This document shows, piece by piece, positions 23,178 through 34,808 of a stretch of DNA of 64,000 nucleotides. Both the position numbers and the translations under genes were made by a program. The stretch comes from Datisca glomerata (Eukaryota > Streptophyta > Magnoliopsida > Cucurbitales > Datiscaceae): assembly GCA_003255025.1 (NCBI GenBank), contig QANY01005060.1:682001-746000 (forward strand), given 5' to 3'. Positions within the stretch are counted from its first letter, which is position 1; each line of letters opens with the position of its first letter. The notes under the pieces are model-generated. The model saw nothing but the letters and a program-made list of their open reading frames with translations. It was not told the DNA's origin and made no database searches.

Positions 23178-23509
23178 TGATAATGGTAATAATCAAGCTG
23201 ACAAAGATAATGATTCAAACAGCTCAGCAACGTAGTCCTTCATGCAACTCATGCAACTCATGCAAATCAGTTGCTAATCACATGCTTAGTTCAGTCTTTG
23301 TTAGTTTGTTAATCGAGCAGTTAGTAGATTGATATGGCAATTAATTCAGTTATTATCAATGATTGTCTATATATATTTGTATCTCAATATTGAGCTAATT
23401 AAAGAGAAAATCATTATTCTCATCACTTACGAAGCTCTCTCTCTTCTCTCCTTTCTTCATCCATGTTTACTCTGTTAGCCTCTGTTCTACATCTCATCTA
23501 TTGGAGAAA
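23178..23509 (+). repeat. 3' LTR of the Ty1/copia element
   Basis: 332 bp. Longer than the 5' LTR mainly through tandem copies of the 10-mer ATGCAACTC(A) near 23240-23262 (ATGCAACTCATGCAACTC versus a single copy). Followed directly by ATTGG. Confidence 0.93.
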
Positions 23510-23514
23510 ATAGA

Positions 23515-25345
23515 TCGAATTGAAATAATTTTGCATTTAAAACTCAAATAATAATCTTAACCCACTCTAAAAAATATAAAAGAAAAAGTAATGGTTATAA
23601 CTTAAGTACATAATGATCGATACATTAATTTTATTTCTATTTTCTTCTTACCTCTAAATAATAATTAGATTTTAATTTAATTCTTTAATCAAAATCATTT
23701 CCTTCAGGGGAAAAAATTTGGACCATTTAGGAAAATAATCCATTTTTGAAAAATAAGGAAGAAAATGGCCAAAAAAATGTTCTATTTGCAAGAATGACCG
23801 GTTTTTTCTAACATCTATTTTTTTTCAAAAAATTGGAAAACATTTATGTACATGTATATTATAGTATATAAAAATATGCAATGATATTTATGTGTATACC
23901 ATAATATATTTTAATGTACCATCAATATATCGTAATATATTTTTAATATATTTTTATATATCATTTGTGGTATACTATGATATATTTAAATATCATAGTA
24001 TATTTTAATATACCATCAATATATCATAGTATATTTATATTATATTTTTATATACCATCTAGTATAATCCTAAAAATTCAGAAATCAAACCCAAACTCCT
24101 CTCATCTTTCTCTTCTCCACCTCTCTCTTGCTGGAATCTCAGCAATCCAGAAATCAAACCACAAAATCATACAACAAATTGATGATAAATCCACAAAATG
24201 AAGAAAATAAAAAACAAAAATCACATCAAACTAGAAAAAAATAGATCACGAGACTAAAAAATAGACCATGAAGGGAGAAGACGAATGGATAAGAAGAAAG
24301 AAGCAACTGGCAGGGAAGAAAGAAGCAAAAAGATGAAGGGAGAAGACGAAGGCAAAGGGAGAGAAGAAAGATGCAGAGATGAAGGGAGAAGAGAAAGATG
24401 CAAACATGAAGGGAGAAGACGAAGGGAGGGAAGGATCAAGAGGAAGGAAAAATCGGTCATCTGTACAAATAAGAAATTTTTAGGCCATTTCATAAAACAA
24501 TAAAAATGTGGTTCTATTTCCTAATTTTTCTAAAAAAGTTTCGAACCTGGATAAGAATGTTTTGAGAATGGCTCATTTAGGGAAATGGTGAGTTTTTGAA
24601 AAATACGTAAGAGGATGACAAAAAAAGTTGTATTTGCAAGAATGGCCGATTTTTTTGTAACAGTAATTTTTTTATAAAACTAGAAAAAAATTATGTACAG
24701 CTGTAGTATGTTATACATTTATATACCATATCATATTCAAATATACCATCAATATACCGTAGTATATTTTTAGTATATTTATATATATCATATGTGAATA
24801 TACCATAGTATATTTTAATATAGCATCAGTATATCATAGTATATATTTAGTATATTTTTATATGTCTTTCATGATAATTATACATCATACCATTACCGTA
24901 CCCCTTACCAAATTCAAATCCTATCTTCATCCTTCTTCTTCACTTCTCTCACTGGATTCTCTAATTCTCAACTTTGAAGCTTCAATCTCTCCAAAATCAT
25001 ACAAGAAAATCAAGCCAAAATCATGTGAGGGCGAGAAAACCATAATACGAAGGCAAGAAATAAAAAATTATTGCCCAAAAACCAGATCTCTAAAACCCAA
25101 ACCAATAACCTAAAAAGCCGAAGGCGGGAGCACAACGACGAGAAAATCAGGCGATATCTGATGAACAACAAGTCAGACAAAGAACCCAGTGATAAATAAG
25201 AAACCAGCAAGGATTGCGAGAGAGAAAGGAAGCAGATCGCGGGAAAGAGAGATGTTGCTTTGAAATTTTGGTCATATCTGCAAAATTAGAAAAAAATGAC
25301 ATTTTTTTGTAAAAAAGGGCATTAAACAAAAGTGAAAAATAAAAA
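23515..25345. repeat. Duplicated AT-rich non-autonomous element unit with TATACCATCAATATATC repeats
   Basis: A unit starting near 23715 and again near 24570 (about 855 bp apart) shares TTTAGGRAAAT, GAAAAATA, ATTTGCAAGAATG(A/G)CCG and then an AT-rich tract of imperfect TATACCATCAATATATCATAG-like repeats (23840-24060; 24700-24870), followed by a CT-rich segment with TTCTTCTTCACTTCTCTC. The outer right part (25255-25320: GGTCATATCTGCAAAATTAG, AAAAATGACATTTTTT) is the inverse type of end also seen at 35540-35590. Probably two related MULE-type non-autonomous copies side by side. No gene is supported. Confidence 0.5.
24268..24455. repeat. Polypurine tract with repeated GAAGGGAGAAGA
   Basis: About 190 bp made almost only of A and G on the plus strand. 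GAAGGGAGAAGA recurs near 24270, 24336, 24380 and 24409. Frames on either strand here are simple Lys/Glu/Arg or Ser/Leu/Pro runs and are not taken as genes. Confidence 0.85.
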
Positions 25346-25349
25346 GCAA

Positions 25350-25692
25350 TGATCATAAATAGGCCAAAATAAAAAAAATTATCAAAAATAGCCACAATAT
25401 GAAAACCATAAAAAATGTCCATCGCACGCAACCCACGAAAAACTGCTCCAGTCGTCCAAAGTTTATATAATATTTATTTTATATATAAAATATACTGCAG
25501 AAATACTTATATATATGGTATATATTATATAAACTTTCAGAACTTTAAAACTAATTTCATTGGGCGTGTGGATGTCCGTGTTTTGGCGCCAAAATTTTTT
25601 TCTTTTGAGATTTTAGGGTGGTCATTTTTTTATCATTGGCTATTTTTTATTTTTATTTTTTTTAAAATGACATAATTTGGATGTTCTCCCAA
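25350..25692. mobile_element. Small MITE-like inverted-repeat element
   Basis: The left part (ATAAATAGGCCAAAATAAAA and AAAAATAGCCACAA) is echoed in inverse at the right (TTGGCTATTTTTTATTTTTA, 25640-25660). The AAATAGGCC...AAAAATAGCC pattern is shared with the ends of the MULE that starts just downstream. Ends and target duplication were not resolved. Confidence 0.35.
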
Positions 25693-28600
25693 AAATAAAC
25701 TAGACTAGATACCTAATTGGGCTTTCATCATAAATAAGTCAAATTCAAGAAGAAACGTCAAAATTGGCCCACTTTCAAACCATAATAAAAAATGGCCCAA
25801 ATTAAAAAAAGACGCTGGTTAAAAGATAAATAATATAGGTAATTACACGTATGCCCCTTTATCTCATTTAACACACTCAACTGCAAGGAGTTATTATTAA
25901 CATGCAAAAGTAGTTTCCATTCTCCAAAATTTCAAAACCCGCGACTCTTCTTCCTTCTTCCCCCAAAAATTGCAGAAACCGCCATTACAACCCCTCCTTT
26001 AAATCATTTTTCTACCCTTAAATAGTAGCATAAACAGAGATATGAAGAAAACATACCTCTACAACTTTCTATAAAATTAAATGTACGGTTTGTATAAACT
26101 AATCATAGATTTTCTTGGATGCAGTAGACTCAGAAAATCTATAAGAAGAAAGCATCAAGAACACAAGAAATCTTGTGATCGATCATCAAAATTTCATATA
26201 TATACACAAAATACTAGCATTTTTTTCTGATACAAAATTGAGGGTTTACGATCTTTCTCTTTTTGAAGAGAACAAAGAAAAATGAAGACTAAAAAGAACA
26301 TAGATATCACTTAGAGTTATTTTCATACAGATTCATATAGATCTTGAATTCTAATTCTACTTTTGATTAAACATTCTGCATGCAAGATTTTGTATATTGG
26401 TTTTCTAATACTGAATATAAACTGATTTCAATGTTTTAGTTTTGATATTCTATTTTCTGTGTTTTAGTTTTGTTTTCTGACTACAAACTAATTTCAAACT
26501 AAGTAATGTACAGATTTTGTACTAATAAACTGATTTACTATTAAGTAAACTCATTTGGTATTTTGTGTTCGTTCAAAATACTATAAACAGATGTTGAACT
26601 TTATAGAAAGAGGTTGAATGTTTGATATTTTTTATATTTTCGTTCATTACTATTTTGAATGATTTCATTGCTGTTTTCATTGATATTTTTGATATTTTGT
26701 TTTCATTGATATTTTTTATATCCTATTTTCATTGCTGTTTTTGAATCTTTAAAACATTATAAACAAAGGCTGAATTGTTTTAAGCAATGTTTATTGTAAG
26801 TTTACTATCAATATAATATAAAGTGTTTATGAGAATTATTTCTATTTTATGCATAATAAAGTTCTTATTATCTACTGTTATTTAAAAAGATGAACTGGGG
26901 AAAAGGACGCTTAAAAGCAAAAAATACAACAATAGTAAAGATTAAACAATCTCCAAGCACACCTTCTAATATGTTGGAGGAGAATGCTACTTTTGACAGC
27001 AATGCATTGAAAAAGGTTGGGGAAAAGGTATATATATGTATATTAAGTCTACATAGAAAATTGTTTAATATGTTATTAAACTTATTAAAATTACTATTAT
27101 TTACAGACAAAACCAAAAAGTACAAGTCAAAGACTAAAGAATTTGGCTTCTAGTTCTGAAAACACTGAAGACAATTTTGAGAGTTACAAACCATCAACAT
27201 CTATTGTAAAGGCTATCAAAAAATCTCAGCCAATTGTTGATAAGCAATAGTATTGTACCATTACTCTTGTTTATATATATTATGGATATTATATATATAA
27301 CATTATTTGTTAACCCAAATGATGGTGTATATAATGTAAACTATAATTATAATGTGTTGTAAATATATACTATGAATTATAAACTTTTCTTTAGTCACAT
27401 ATTTATATGTATATTTATATATGTATAAATATTATCAACTGTTCGTATAATATTTATGCTTTGTTATAATAATGTCTTAAAATTAATTCCTGTTAGAATA
27501 GTTTTTCTAAATGTTCTGAATTCAGATTCTCAAATAATGAATGAGTGTATGTATATTTAAGATGTGATACCTCTCTGTTCACGTTGAAAGGAAACGCACA
27601 TTTATAAGTTCGTTAATAGTAGATGAATCACTTACAAATGTTCTATAATATGAAATCTTAATCTTGCATCGTGTGTACTGTCTTGCACTCTTCATATTGT
27701 TCACTAGTGAAACTTTAACACATAGTAAAATATTATCTTTGTATATAAAAAATATTAATATAAATTGATGATAGTAAGTATATGTTATATACTATTAACA
27801 TAATATAATATCAAATATTATGGATGTGTTATGAAATAGTTTACTTAAATTACATCCTATCTATGTTTTGTACCTTAAATTTATTGTGATTCATTTATTC
27901 TTTTAATGAGAGATACAGCAAAGCATCATTTTTTTATTGGATGTACGATGTATATTTATTATTTACTATATTGACTGGAGAATCTTTTATTGCTCCAACG
28001 AAAATATTGGAAGCCATCTAAAAGTGTTGCAGTACTCCAAAATTGATATTATCCCCACCCTTAAAGAAAGTCTAGGATCTCAACTCGAAAAGTTTAAGAA
28101 ATCATGTTTGGGTCACATACTAGAAATTAAGTCCCCAAATTCCCTTCACAATTATGCTTACACATTATTCGTAGAATGTGTAAGCATGATAGAAAAGATG
28201 AATTATGCTTTAATTTCAATGGAAAATTAGCAACATTTGGTTTAAAGGAATTTGCTATAATTACGGGGCTGAATTGTGATCAATTCCCTTTGATTAAAAG
28301 AGAAAAATTACCTAGCGGCTCCTTGTTGTCATCAATCTTTAAAGGTGATAAATCAATTACACACAATGATTTAAGGGTAGTTTACAAAGCAATGTAAAGG
28401 GTGGACGATGAGGAGAAGTTAAAGTTGACAAAACTTTATTGTTTGAAAAATCTTATTTTAGGAAAACAGGATGGGACTAGCATTGATCTAGATTATCTTA
28501 GGATGCTAGATAGTGATGAGTTGTTTGAAAATTACCCACGGGGTAGGCTATCATATGAAATCACCTTAGACTACATAGTTAGATTCCATAGAAAACCAGA

Positions 28601-28820
28601 TTCAAAGGGTAGTGGGTTTGGGGGATTTTCATTGACATTGATAATTTGGGCATATGAAACAATCCCAACAATATCTACTGGTAAATATACCAAAAAAATT
28701 GGAAAGATCACTACCAAGAATCTATAATTGGGAGTCAACCATGTAGTCATACTGGAAAGAATTGGAAAATGATATTTTCGAATCAAGAATGTAAGTAAAC
28801 ATGCTATAAAACCTTCAGTA

Positions 28821-28828
<8 letters not shown>

Positions 28829-28852
<24 letters not shown>

Positions 28853-28854
28853 AT
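28829..28854. repeat. (AT)n microsatellite
   Basis: Uninterrupted TA dinucleotides inside the presumed intron after the DUF1985 exon. Confidence 0.95.
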
Positions 28855-29239
28855 TGTGTATGAACTGTATATTTAAAATATACTACTCTATTTTGAAGCT
28901 ACAAATTGTTCCAATTAAGGTTTTATCAGATGAGATGGAAAGCCCATACATACAACAGTTGTTTAAGTCATATAGAGGAAAGAGTGTATTGGAACCTAGT
29001 GAGGAGTTTGACATAAATATGGAAAATGGATAATCAATGCATGGTAGTGAGACAAGAAACAAGTCTCAAGATTGGATACAATTTTTTCAAAAATTTGATG
29101 AAGTTTATAGCATGGTCATAACTTTATGCGAAGATGTGGTTGGGCTAAAGAAATAGCAAACTGATGAGGTAATTTCACACCTTAAATTCAAAAATATATG
29201 TTTATTTTATAATTTGATTAGTAAATTGAATGATTACTA

Positions 29240-29470
29240 ATATTACAAGGAGAACAACCAAGATGAAGAGGATAAAGATGTTGGTGATGATGAATCAGAA
29301 GGTGGAGATGATGAATCAGATGGTGGTGATGGAAATGATGAAGATGATGATGGAGATGTTGATGGAAAAGATGCTGGAAATGAAGATGGAGAAGTGAAAA
29401 TGGTGATGAGGACAATGAAGATTCTGAAGAAAAAGAAGATGATGCTTCTGAAGAAGATGAAGTGATGCAA
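29240..29470 (+). repeat. GATGAT/GGTGAT-rich coding repeat (acidic tract)
   Basis: Imperfect trinucleotide repeats encode an Asp/Glu/Gly-rich stretch (for example DDESEGGDDESDGGDGNDED) in the MULE's plus-strand gene. The His/Ser-rich frames on the opposite strand are shadows of this repeat. Confidence 0.8.
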
Positions 29471-30779
29471 CAGAGAAGCAAGAAGAAGAAGAAAAGCCTA
29501 CTAATGATGTTGCAACTAAAAACTAGGTAACACGAATAAAACTTCATTAAATATACACCGTAAATATTGTTTTCACTGGATGTTGAATATACTTTATTTT
29601 ATGCATGATAATGATGATTTGCTGGATAGTGTTGTATATACTTTATTATTTGCAGGATAGTGATGATTTCCAACAGTATAAAATGTTATATTTGAGTTTA
29701 TTTTCTGGATAATTGTCATCATTATATGTTGTGTATTTGACAAATTAGCACTAGTTTTGGGAAGAAATGATGTATATTTGACATCTAGTTTTGGAATTGC
29801 TTTTGATAGAAAGTTAATGTTCTAGTCTAAAAAATAAGATATCATCTACTACATTGGAAAGACTAAGATAATGGTATGGTATATATGTAATAACATAATT
29901 CATTTATTTGTAGAAGAAGAATGATATGCAAGCTCATGAACTGACAAAAACTACAAAGAATGAAGAGTCATTCAAACCAAATGTGAGAAAGAAAACATTT
30001 TATATATACAAAAATATATCATATTTACATTAGCTATTTTAATGCTTTTTTCATGTAGAGAAAAGAAAATGGAAAGAAGAAGAATATATAAGGGTCAGTT
30101 CTACCAACATTATCGGGAATAGTACTGCTTCCAAAAAGGTATATTAAACGCCCCCAAATGTTGGCATCACCGTAGATAACACAGTACAGTAAACGAAATA
30201 ACAAGTCAAAGAAAGGTGTAGAAGAACATGAGATATCAAGCTTCGATTTATTCAAGAACTGAAATAGTTTTTTGTAGTTAACTATGTTTAATACTATTTC
30301 TTTTGTTGAATATTTGTTAGTGCATGACAACGTAATGATAGTCAACTTTTAGACCGTTATTCTGAGTTGTAAAAGTTTACGAGTATAATCTAATATAAAC
30401 ATTCAAACTCCATGAAAAGATGGCCAATGAAAGTATTTGTTTTGTATAAAACATTGCTCAATAAAAAATATATTGAATTAGATACATAAAATAAAATGCT
30501 AAAAAAATGCTCAACAGTGTGCTACATAAAAATGTACAATATATATATATATGAATGGCTAAAAGTATAATATTCATGACCTTGTAACAAAAAAAAGATA
30601 TAAAGTTGTTAGAAACAAAAAATAACCAAAGACATTTCACATTTCACAAAACCAACATCAAAAGTCTTATATTCAAAGATTGTGTAGATTACTAGAAGTA
30701 ACTGTGTTCAAATAGTATTCAAATACAAAAGATAGAAGTAACTTCAAATAAATATATTCAATGCATGTGTATGAAAACT

Positions 30780-32720
30780 AAAAACCCATGTAACTAACGT
30801 CCCTTACATACTTGCACATTCTTCAGTTATGTCCCAATTTACCACAATGGCTGCACCTCAAGCGTTGTTTAAATTCACCTGCGAAAATGTATACACTCTT
30901 TTTGGGTCTACCCAGTTTCGGTTTAACTAAAGGAGGAAATATCTTCAAACTCTACACATCTTCAGGAATAGTCTACTCACGCTCATTACCAACAAGAAGT
31001 ATTGCATCTCTATATGTCGCTTCCAATGCATCCTTCGTATAATAATATGACACAAAAGGATATGGAGACATATTCCTCTTCACAAGGACCACATAAACAT
31101 GAGAACAAGGAAAATCAATCATCTGAAATTATTTACAACTACATATCTTTTGATGTAGATCAACAATATAATGCATACACTCCAATCAACGACTTGACTT
31201 ATTTAAATCAACCAGACGAACCTACAAAAAAGTAGTGTTAATTTAATATATACATTACATATAAAAAGTACAATAAATACTTACTTGCATTGTTCGCGCT
31301 TCAGTCATTGTATTCTGAAGCTCAACCTCTACCGTTGAACTTAAATAAGTAATCAAACATGAAGCAGATGTCCTCCTTCCATAAAATCAACTTTGTAACT
31401 TTTGTCTCACAAACTGAATCAACATACAAACCGGGTAAGATCTAACATCAACTATGACGTTATTGAAGTTTTTAGCAATGTTATTACACATAACTAAATT
31501 GTGTCTCTTAAAATAAGCACACGCGCATCTACAATAGTCAGCATTCTTTAGATAAGCACGAGTAGATGAGACTAAAGCTTCTAAACAGCACACATACTTC
31601 TAAAAAACTTCAACCCGGAACGCCTTTGCACATGAGTAGAACGTGGAATCAATGCTATAGTTTTTAAAATTCATGTGCAAACTCATCAATAAATGTTGCA
31701 TACATATACCATGATCAGCACGTGTTTATCTATTGCTTTAGTGATGCTACCATGCCTATCAGACACAACCACCAAATCCTCCTGAAAACCAATAACACTA
31801 CTCAACTTCATTAGAAACCACTCCCACGAAAAATCATTCTCAGAATCAACCAATGCAACAGCCAAAGGAAAAATTTGATCATTTCCATCCATCATACAAG
31901 CAGTTAGAAAAATACTATTGTATTTGTTTTTCAAGAAGGTTCCATCAACGACGATGACGGGTCAACAATGTGCACTCTTACGGATTGATGCCCCCAAAGC
32001 AAACGAACATGTACTTGAAACGAGATTCGATATCAGTCTCAATAATAGTAACAGAACCTCGAATATAGACAGTGCATACATTATATACTGTAAATAGCAT
32101 ACAGAATTTACCTCTTTTAAAGCAAAGCAATATGATGAAAATATAAAATATGACTCTTTAGGTGAACCTCGAACCATTTCTAGAGCTTCATGTTTGGCCC
32201 GTAAAGCTTTATTGTAGCTAATTGAAGCACCACGTTTCGTATGCATAAAATCAATTATATCCCTAGATGTAGTATGATCACCAACATCATTCACATATTT
32301 ATGCTTAACACAATCGCTAACCAAAGCAACAGTGGCTTGTCTGTGATCACTCTGAACGATATGTAAAGAACAAGTATGCTCCTTAACATACTGTTGTACA
32401 ATCCACATCTGATCATCTTTATAGCAAGAAGAATACACAAGCCACTTACAGTTTGAACTAACACAATACACGACATGCCTCTTTCTATCAGACCTATCAG
32501 TCTTAAATTGGAAGTTAGACCGATCCGCAATTCATCCTTGCTTGCAAACAATGCGTTCTCACAAATATCAAATGTTGAAAGTAAATTATCTATATCAATA
32601 TCATCGACAAAAAATGGTTGAATTGACTCAACACGTACAGCTGAAGAAGAAGTAGCTTTACAACATAGCTAATTCTTTGCAAAGAACAACACTTGACGAA
32701 CTATTAACGATTCTATCTGA
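30780..32720 (-). pseudogene. MULE transposase (MURA-like), minus strand
   Basis: Read from high to low coordinates. The MuDR N-terminal region has ENALFASKDELRIGL and, after a frameshift, the zinc-finger-like CVSSNCKWLVYSS...EHTC (32465-32370). A helical region has MHTKRGASISYNKALRAK. A short out-of-frame insertion near 32100 precedes GSVTIIETDIESRFKYMF and ALGASIRKSAHC, a stop, then the catalytic VVDGTFLKNKYN and MMDGNDQIFPLAVALVD, and VVVSDRHGSI with the second Asp. C-terminal parts are RCACAYFKRHNL (31550-31500), a spliced region with intron 31222-31284 (GTAAGT...TTGTAG), a SWIM-type finger CSCK...IDFPCSHVYVV (about 31130-31090), GRPKKS and a CCHC knuckle CSHCGKLGHN with a stop before the last Cys (about 30855-30810). 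The domain set is complete but inactivated by stops and shifts. Confidence 0.85.
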
Positions 32721-33904
32721 AAGAATAAGTGGACGCGACAAACTTCTATCCATATTCAACGACGAAAAATATCACGCGACATCCGAATCAAATTTAATTT
32801 CTAAAATGTCTTTACATTCTCCACTGAAGTCCAACTTAACCATTAATTGAAAGTTTGAAATGTCAATAACCAACTCAGAAGATATTGACTGACATAAAGA
32901 AACAAATGAAGAATCATCATGTACCATTATCGATTCATCTTATAATCAATATATTTTTTTAACTCATCCCATTTACCGTCATACAAGATTATAATTGACA
33001 GCATAGTTATCTAAAAATAAGGAAAATTTAAACATGAATTAACAAAAAAAGGACATGAAAATAGAAAATGAAAATAGATACGGAATGAAAAGTATTTTTT
33101 AACATCAAGTATATATAAAATCAAGTACATCAAAAAATACGTATAAACATGAATTAAGATAGAGCAACTGTAGCAAAAAAAATGATAAAACAGAACAACA
33201 TTCAAACACAGAATAACAAACGAAAAATAGTGACAACTAAAATGTCAAACGAAAAACAGAACTAAAGATGTTAAAAAGGTCGGAGGTGTAAATAGACATA
33301 AAAATGGTAGAATGAGAATGAAATTAGTACAGAAATCAAAACAATATTGAGAATGAAATTAACTGTAAAAAAATGAAAGAAAATAATAGAGGATGATCGA
33401 CAAACAGCAAGAATCGAATTGCAATGCATAACAAAAATAACACTAAAAATATGAAATAGGAAACTTACAATGAACATGCAACATGAATTGATGATGATCG
33501 AAGTAAAATTGATGAGAATGATCGACGAACAGAAGCTCCAAATCAAGAAAAAAAGCAACTCAAAAATTCAAAAACTCAGAATAATCATCATGAAACAATT
33601 GAAATCTTCGATAACTAGAGCAGAAGCAAAATAGAAAAAAGGAAATCTGTGATAAAGAAAGAATCGGACAGAAAAAAGAAAGTTTCCAAACGCAGCAAGA
33701 TTTTAACTGAAAATCAGTTAAAATCTTTGTGAGAGAGACGAAGCTCAGCTGCGTGCAAAGAAGGGGAGAAGCAGGGGTAAAACTATTAAAAAACTAGCCA
33801 TTAAAACAGTGCGCCAACACCCATATGGCTATTTTTTACGTAAGTTTCAGGCGGGCCTAACTTTTATGTTAGTTTGTGCTAAGACCTATTTCTGTACATT
33901 ACTT

Positions 33905-34808
33905 TAGGGCTTTCATAAAAAAACATGTCGAATCAAATAACAAACATAAAAATTGGCCTAGTTATAAAATATCATAAAAATAGCCACCAGGCTCTTAAGC
34001 CCACATTCTCCAGCCCAGTCCGAACTCCCCCTTCCCTCTCCAACTTCCCATCCCCAGCCCACTCTCCTCACACTCGTTTCGCCCAGCCCATTCCCCTCCC
34101 CACCCAATCCACTCCCTCACCCAAAATCACCAATTCATTCTTTCGTTCTCCATTTATCTAATTTTCTCCAACAATAAAATTATTCAATTGATAAATTGTT
34201 ATTTTAGTTAATTAAATTAATTTATTAAATTAACCAGTTAATTTACTTAATAAATTAATAAATATTTTAGCTGATTAGCAAATATAGGTACCCGTCCAAT
34301 TTATGTTAATAAAATTTAAGAACATGTGTGTATCTCTCTGTGTGAGATTATGAGTATGTTTGATGAATTTTACGTTAATAAAAATTAAGATTTCAAGAAA
34401 AGATAATGTAGTTAGACTTATTACAGAATATATTATATTACATATAATAAATAATGAAAAAATATCATCTAATATTCTTGTTATCACAAACCTAACTAAT
34501 GTGAAGTATACTAATAAAATATATACCATAAATATACTAAATATACAACATATATATTTTAAAAACCATAAATTTTATAAGAAAAATAAAATGTCAATAT
34601 AATATATAATGTACATATGATATATAATATATGTAATATCTACAGTATATATCATGTATACCATCTACATTTAGTAATCTGTAACTTTTTTTTCAGCATA
34701 AAAAACTTTTACCGTCTTTTAGAGTGACTATTTTTTAAGTTAAATTCAATATGGGTTAAATTTTACTTTTGTTTGGGCCAATGGCCTATTTTTGTACCTT
34801 ACTAATTA
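33905..34808. mobile_element. Non-autonomous MULE-type element, copy 1
   Basis: The left end TAGGGCTTTCATAAAAAAAC and CATAAAAATTGGCCTAG resemble the left end of the MULE at 25712. The right end (GGCCTATTTTTGTACCTTAC) matches the MULE's right end (ACCTATTTCTGTACATTAC). The interior is non-coding: a C-rich part at 34010-34110, then an AT-rich part. The same sequence recurs in inverse at 60325-61215. The proline-rich frame across the C-rich part is not a gene. Confidence 0.65.

Larger units (their letters stand above)
17864..23509 (+). mobile_element. Ty1/copia LTR retrotransposon, full structure, mutated
   Basis: 5646 bp with LTRs 17864-18179 and 23178-23509, starting TGATAA and ending CATCT. 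ATTGG immediately flanks both sides (17859-17863 and 23510-23514), a perfect 5-bp target-site duplication. TAGTATCAGAGC (18180-18191) is a tRNA-Met-type primer-binding site one base from canonical. GAGAGGGG (23170-23177) is the polypurine tract. The internal order is gag, PR, IN, RT, RNase H, diagnostic of copia. Stops in every domain mean it is not autonomous. Confidence 0.95.
26890..30270 (+). pseudogene. DUF1985 gene of the MULE, peptidase part missing
   Basis: A basic first exon starts at ATG 26890 (MNWGKGRLKAKN) and has a good intron 27028-27106 (GGTATATA...TTTACAG) before a second piece ending at TAG 27250. The DUF1985 domain follows at about 28040-28720: KKSCLGHILEIKSPN, a frameshift near 28190, FGLKEFAIITGLNCDQFPL, a TAA at 28395, LTKLYCLKNLILGK, ENYPRGRLSYEITL and GGFSLTLIIWAYETIPTI. 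Then comes a long Asp/Glu-rich tract (about 29240-29470) and a basic Lys/Arg-rich tail (about 29905-30270). In intact relatives a C48 (Ulp1) peptidase with His-Asp-Cys residues follows; no such sequence was found before the convergent transposase gene. Confidence 0.7.
25712..33904. mobile_element. Mutator-like element (MULE), Kaonashi-type, with MURA and DUF1985 genes
   Basis: About 8.2 kb. Ends are related in inverse: the left has AAATAAGTC...AAAATTGGCCCAC, and the right, read inward, has AAATAGGTC...AAAGTTAGGCCCGCC. Inside are a MuDR-type transposase on the minus strand (30780-32720) and a plus-strand gene with a DUF1985 domain (26890-30270), facing each other. MULEs that carry DUF1985 together with a Ulp1-like SUMO protease are known in plants as Kaonashi elements; here no peptidase is seen. 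Exact termini and the 9-bp target duplication were not identified. Both genes are broken. Confidence 0.75.

Noticed and set aside
24254..24503. Charged or Leu/Ser-rich frames on both strands
   Set aside because: Low-complexity translations of the polypurine tract.
29218..29547. His/Ser-rich minus-strand frames
   Set aside because: Shadow of the GAT/GAA repeat that encodes the acidic tract on the plus strand.
33925..34161. Proline/serine-rich plus-strand frame
   Set aside because: Lies in the C-rich part of a non-autonomous element; the inverted copy at 60.9-61.2 kb does not preserve the frame.
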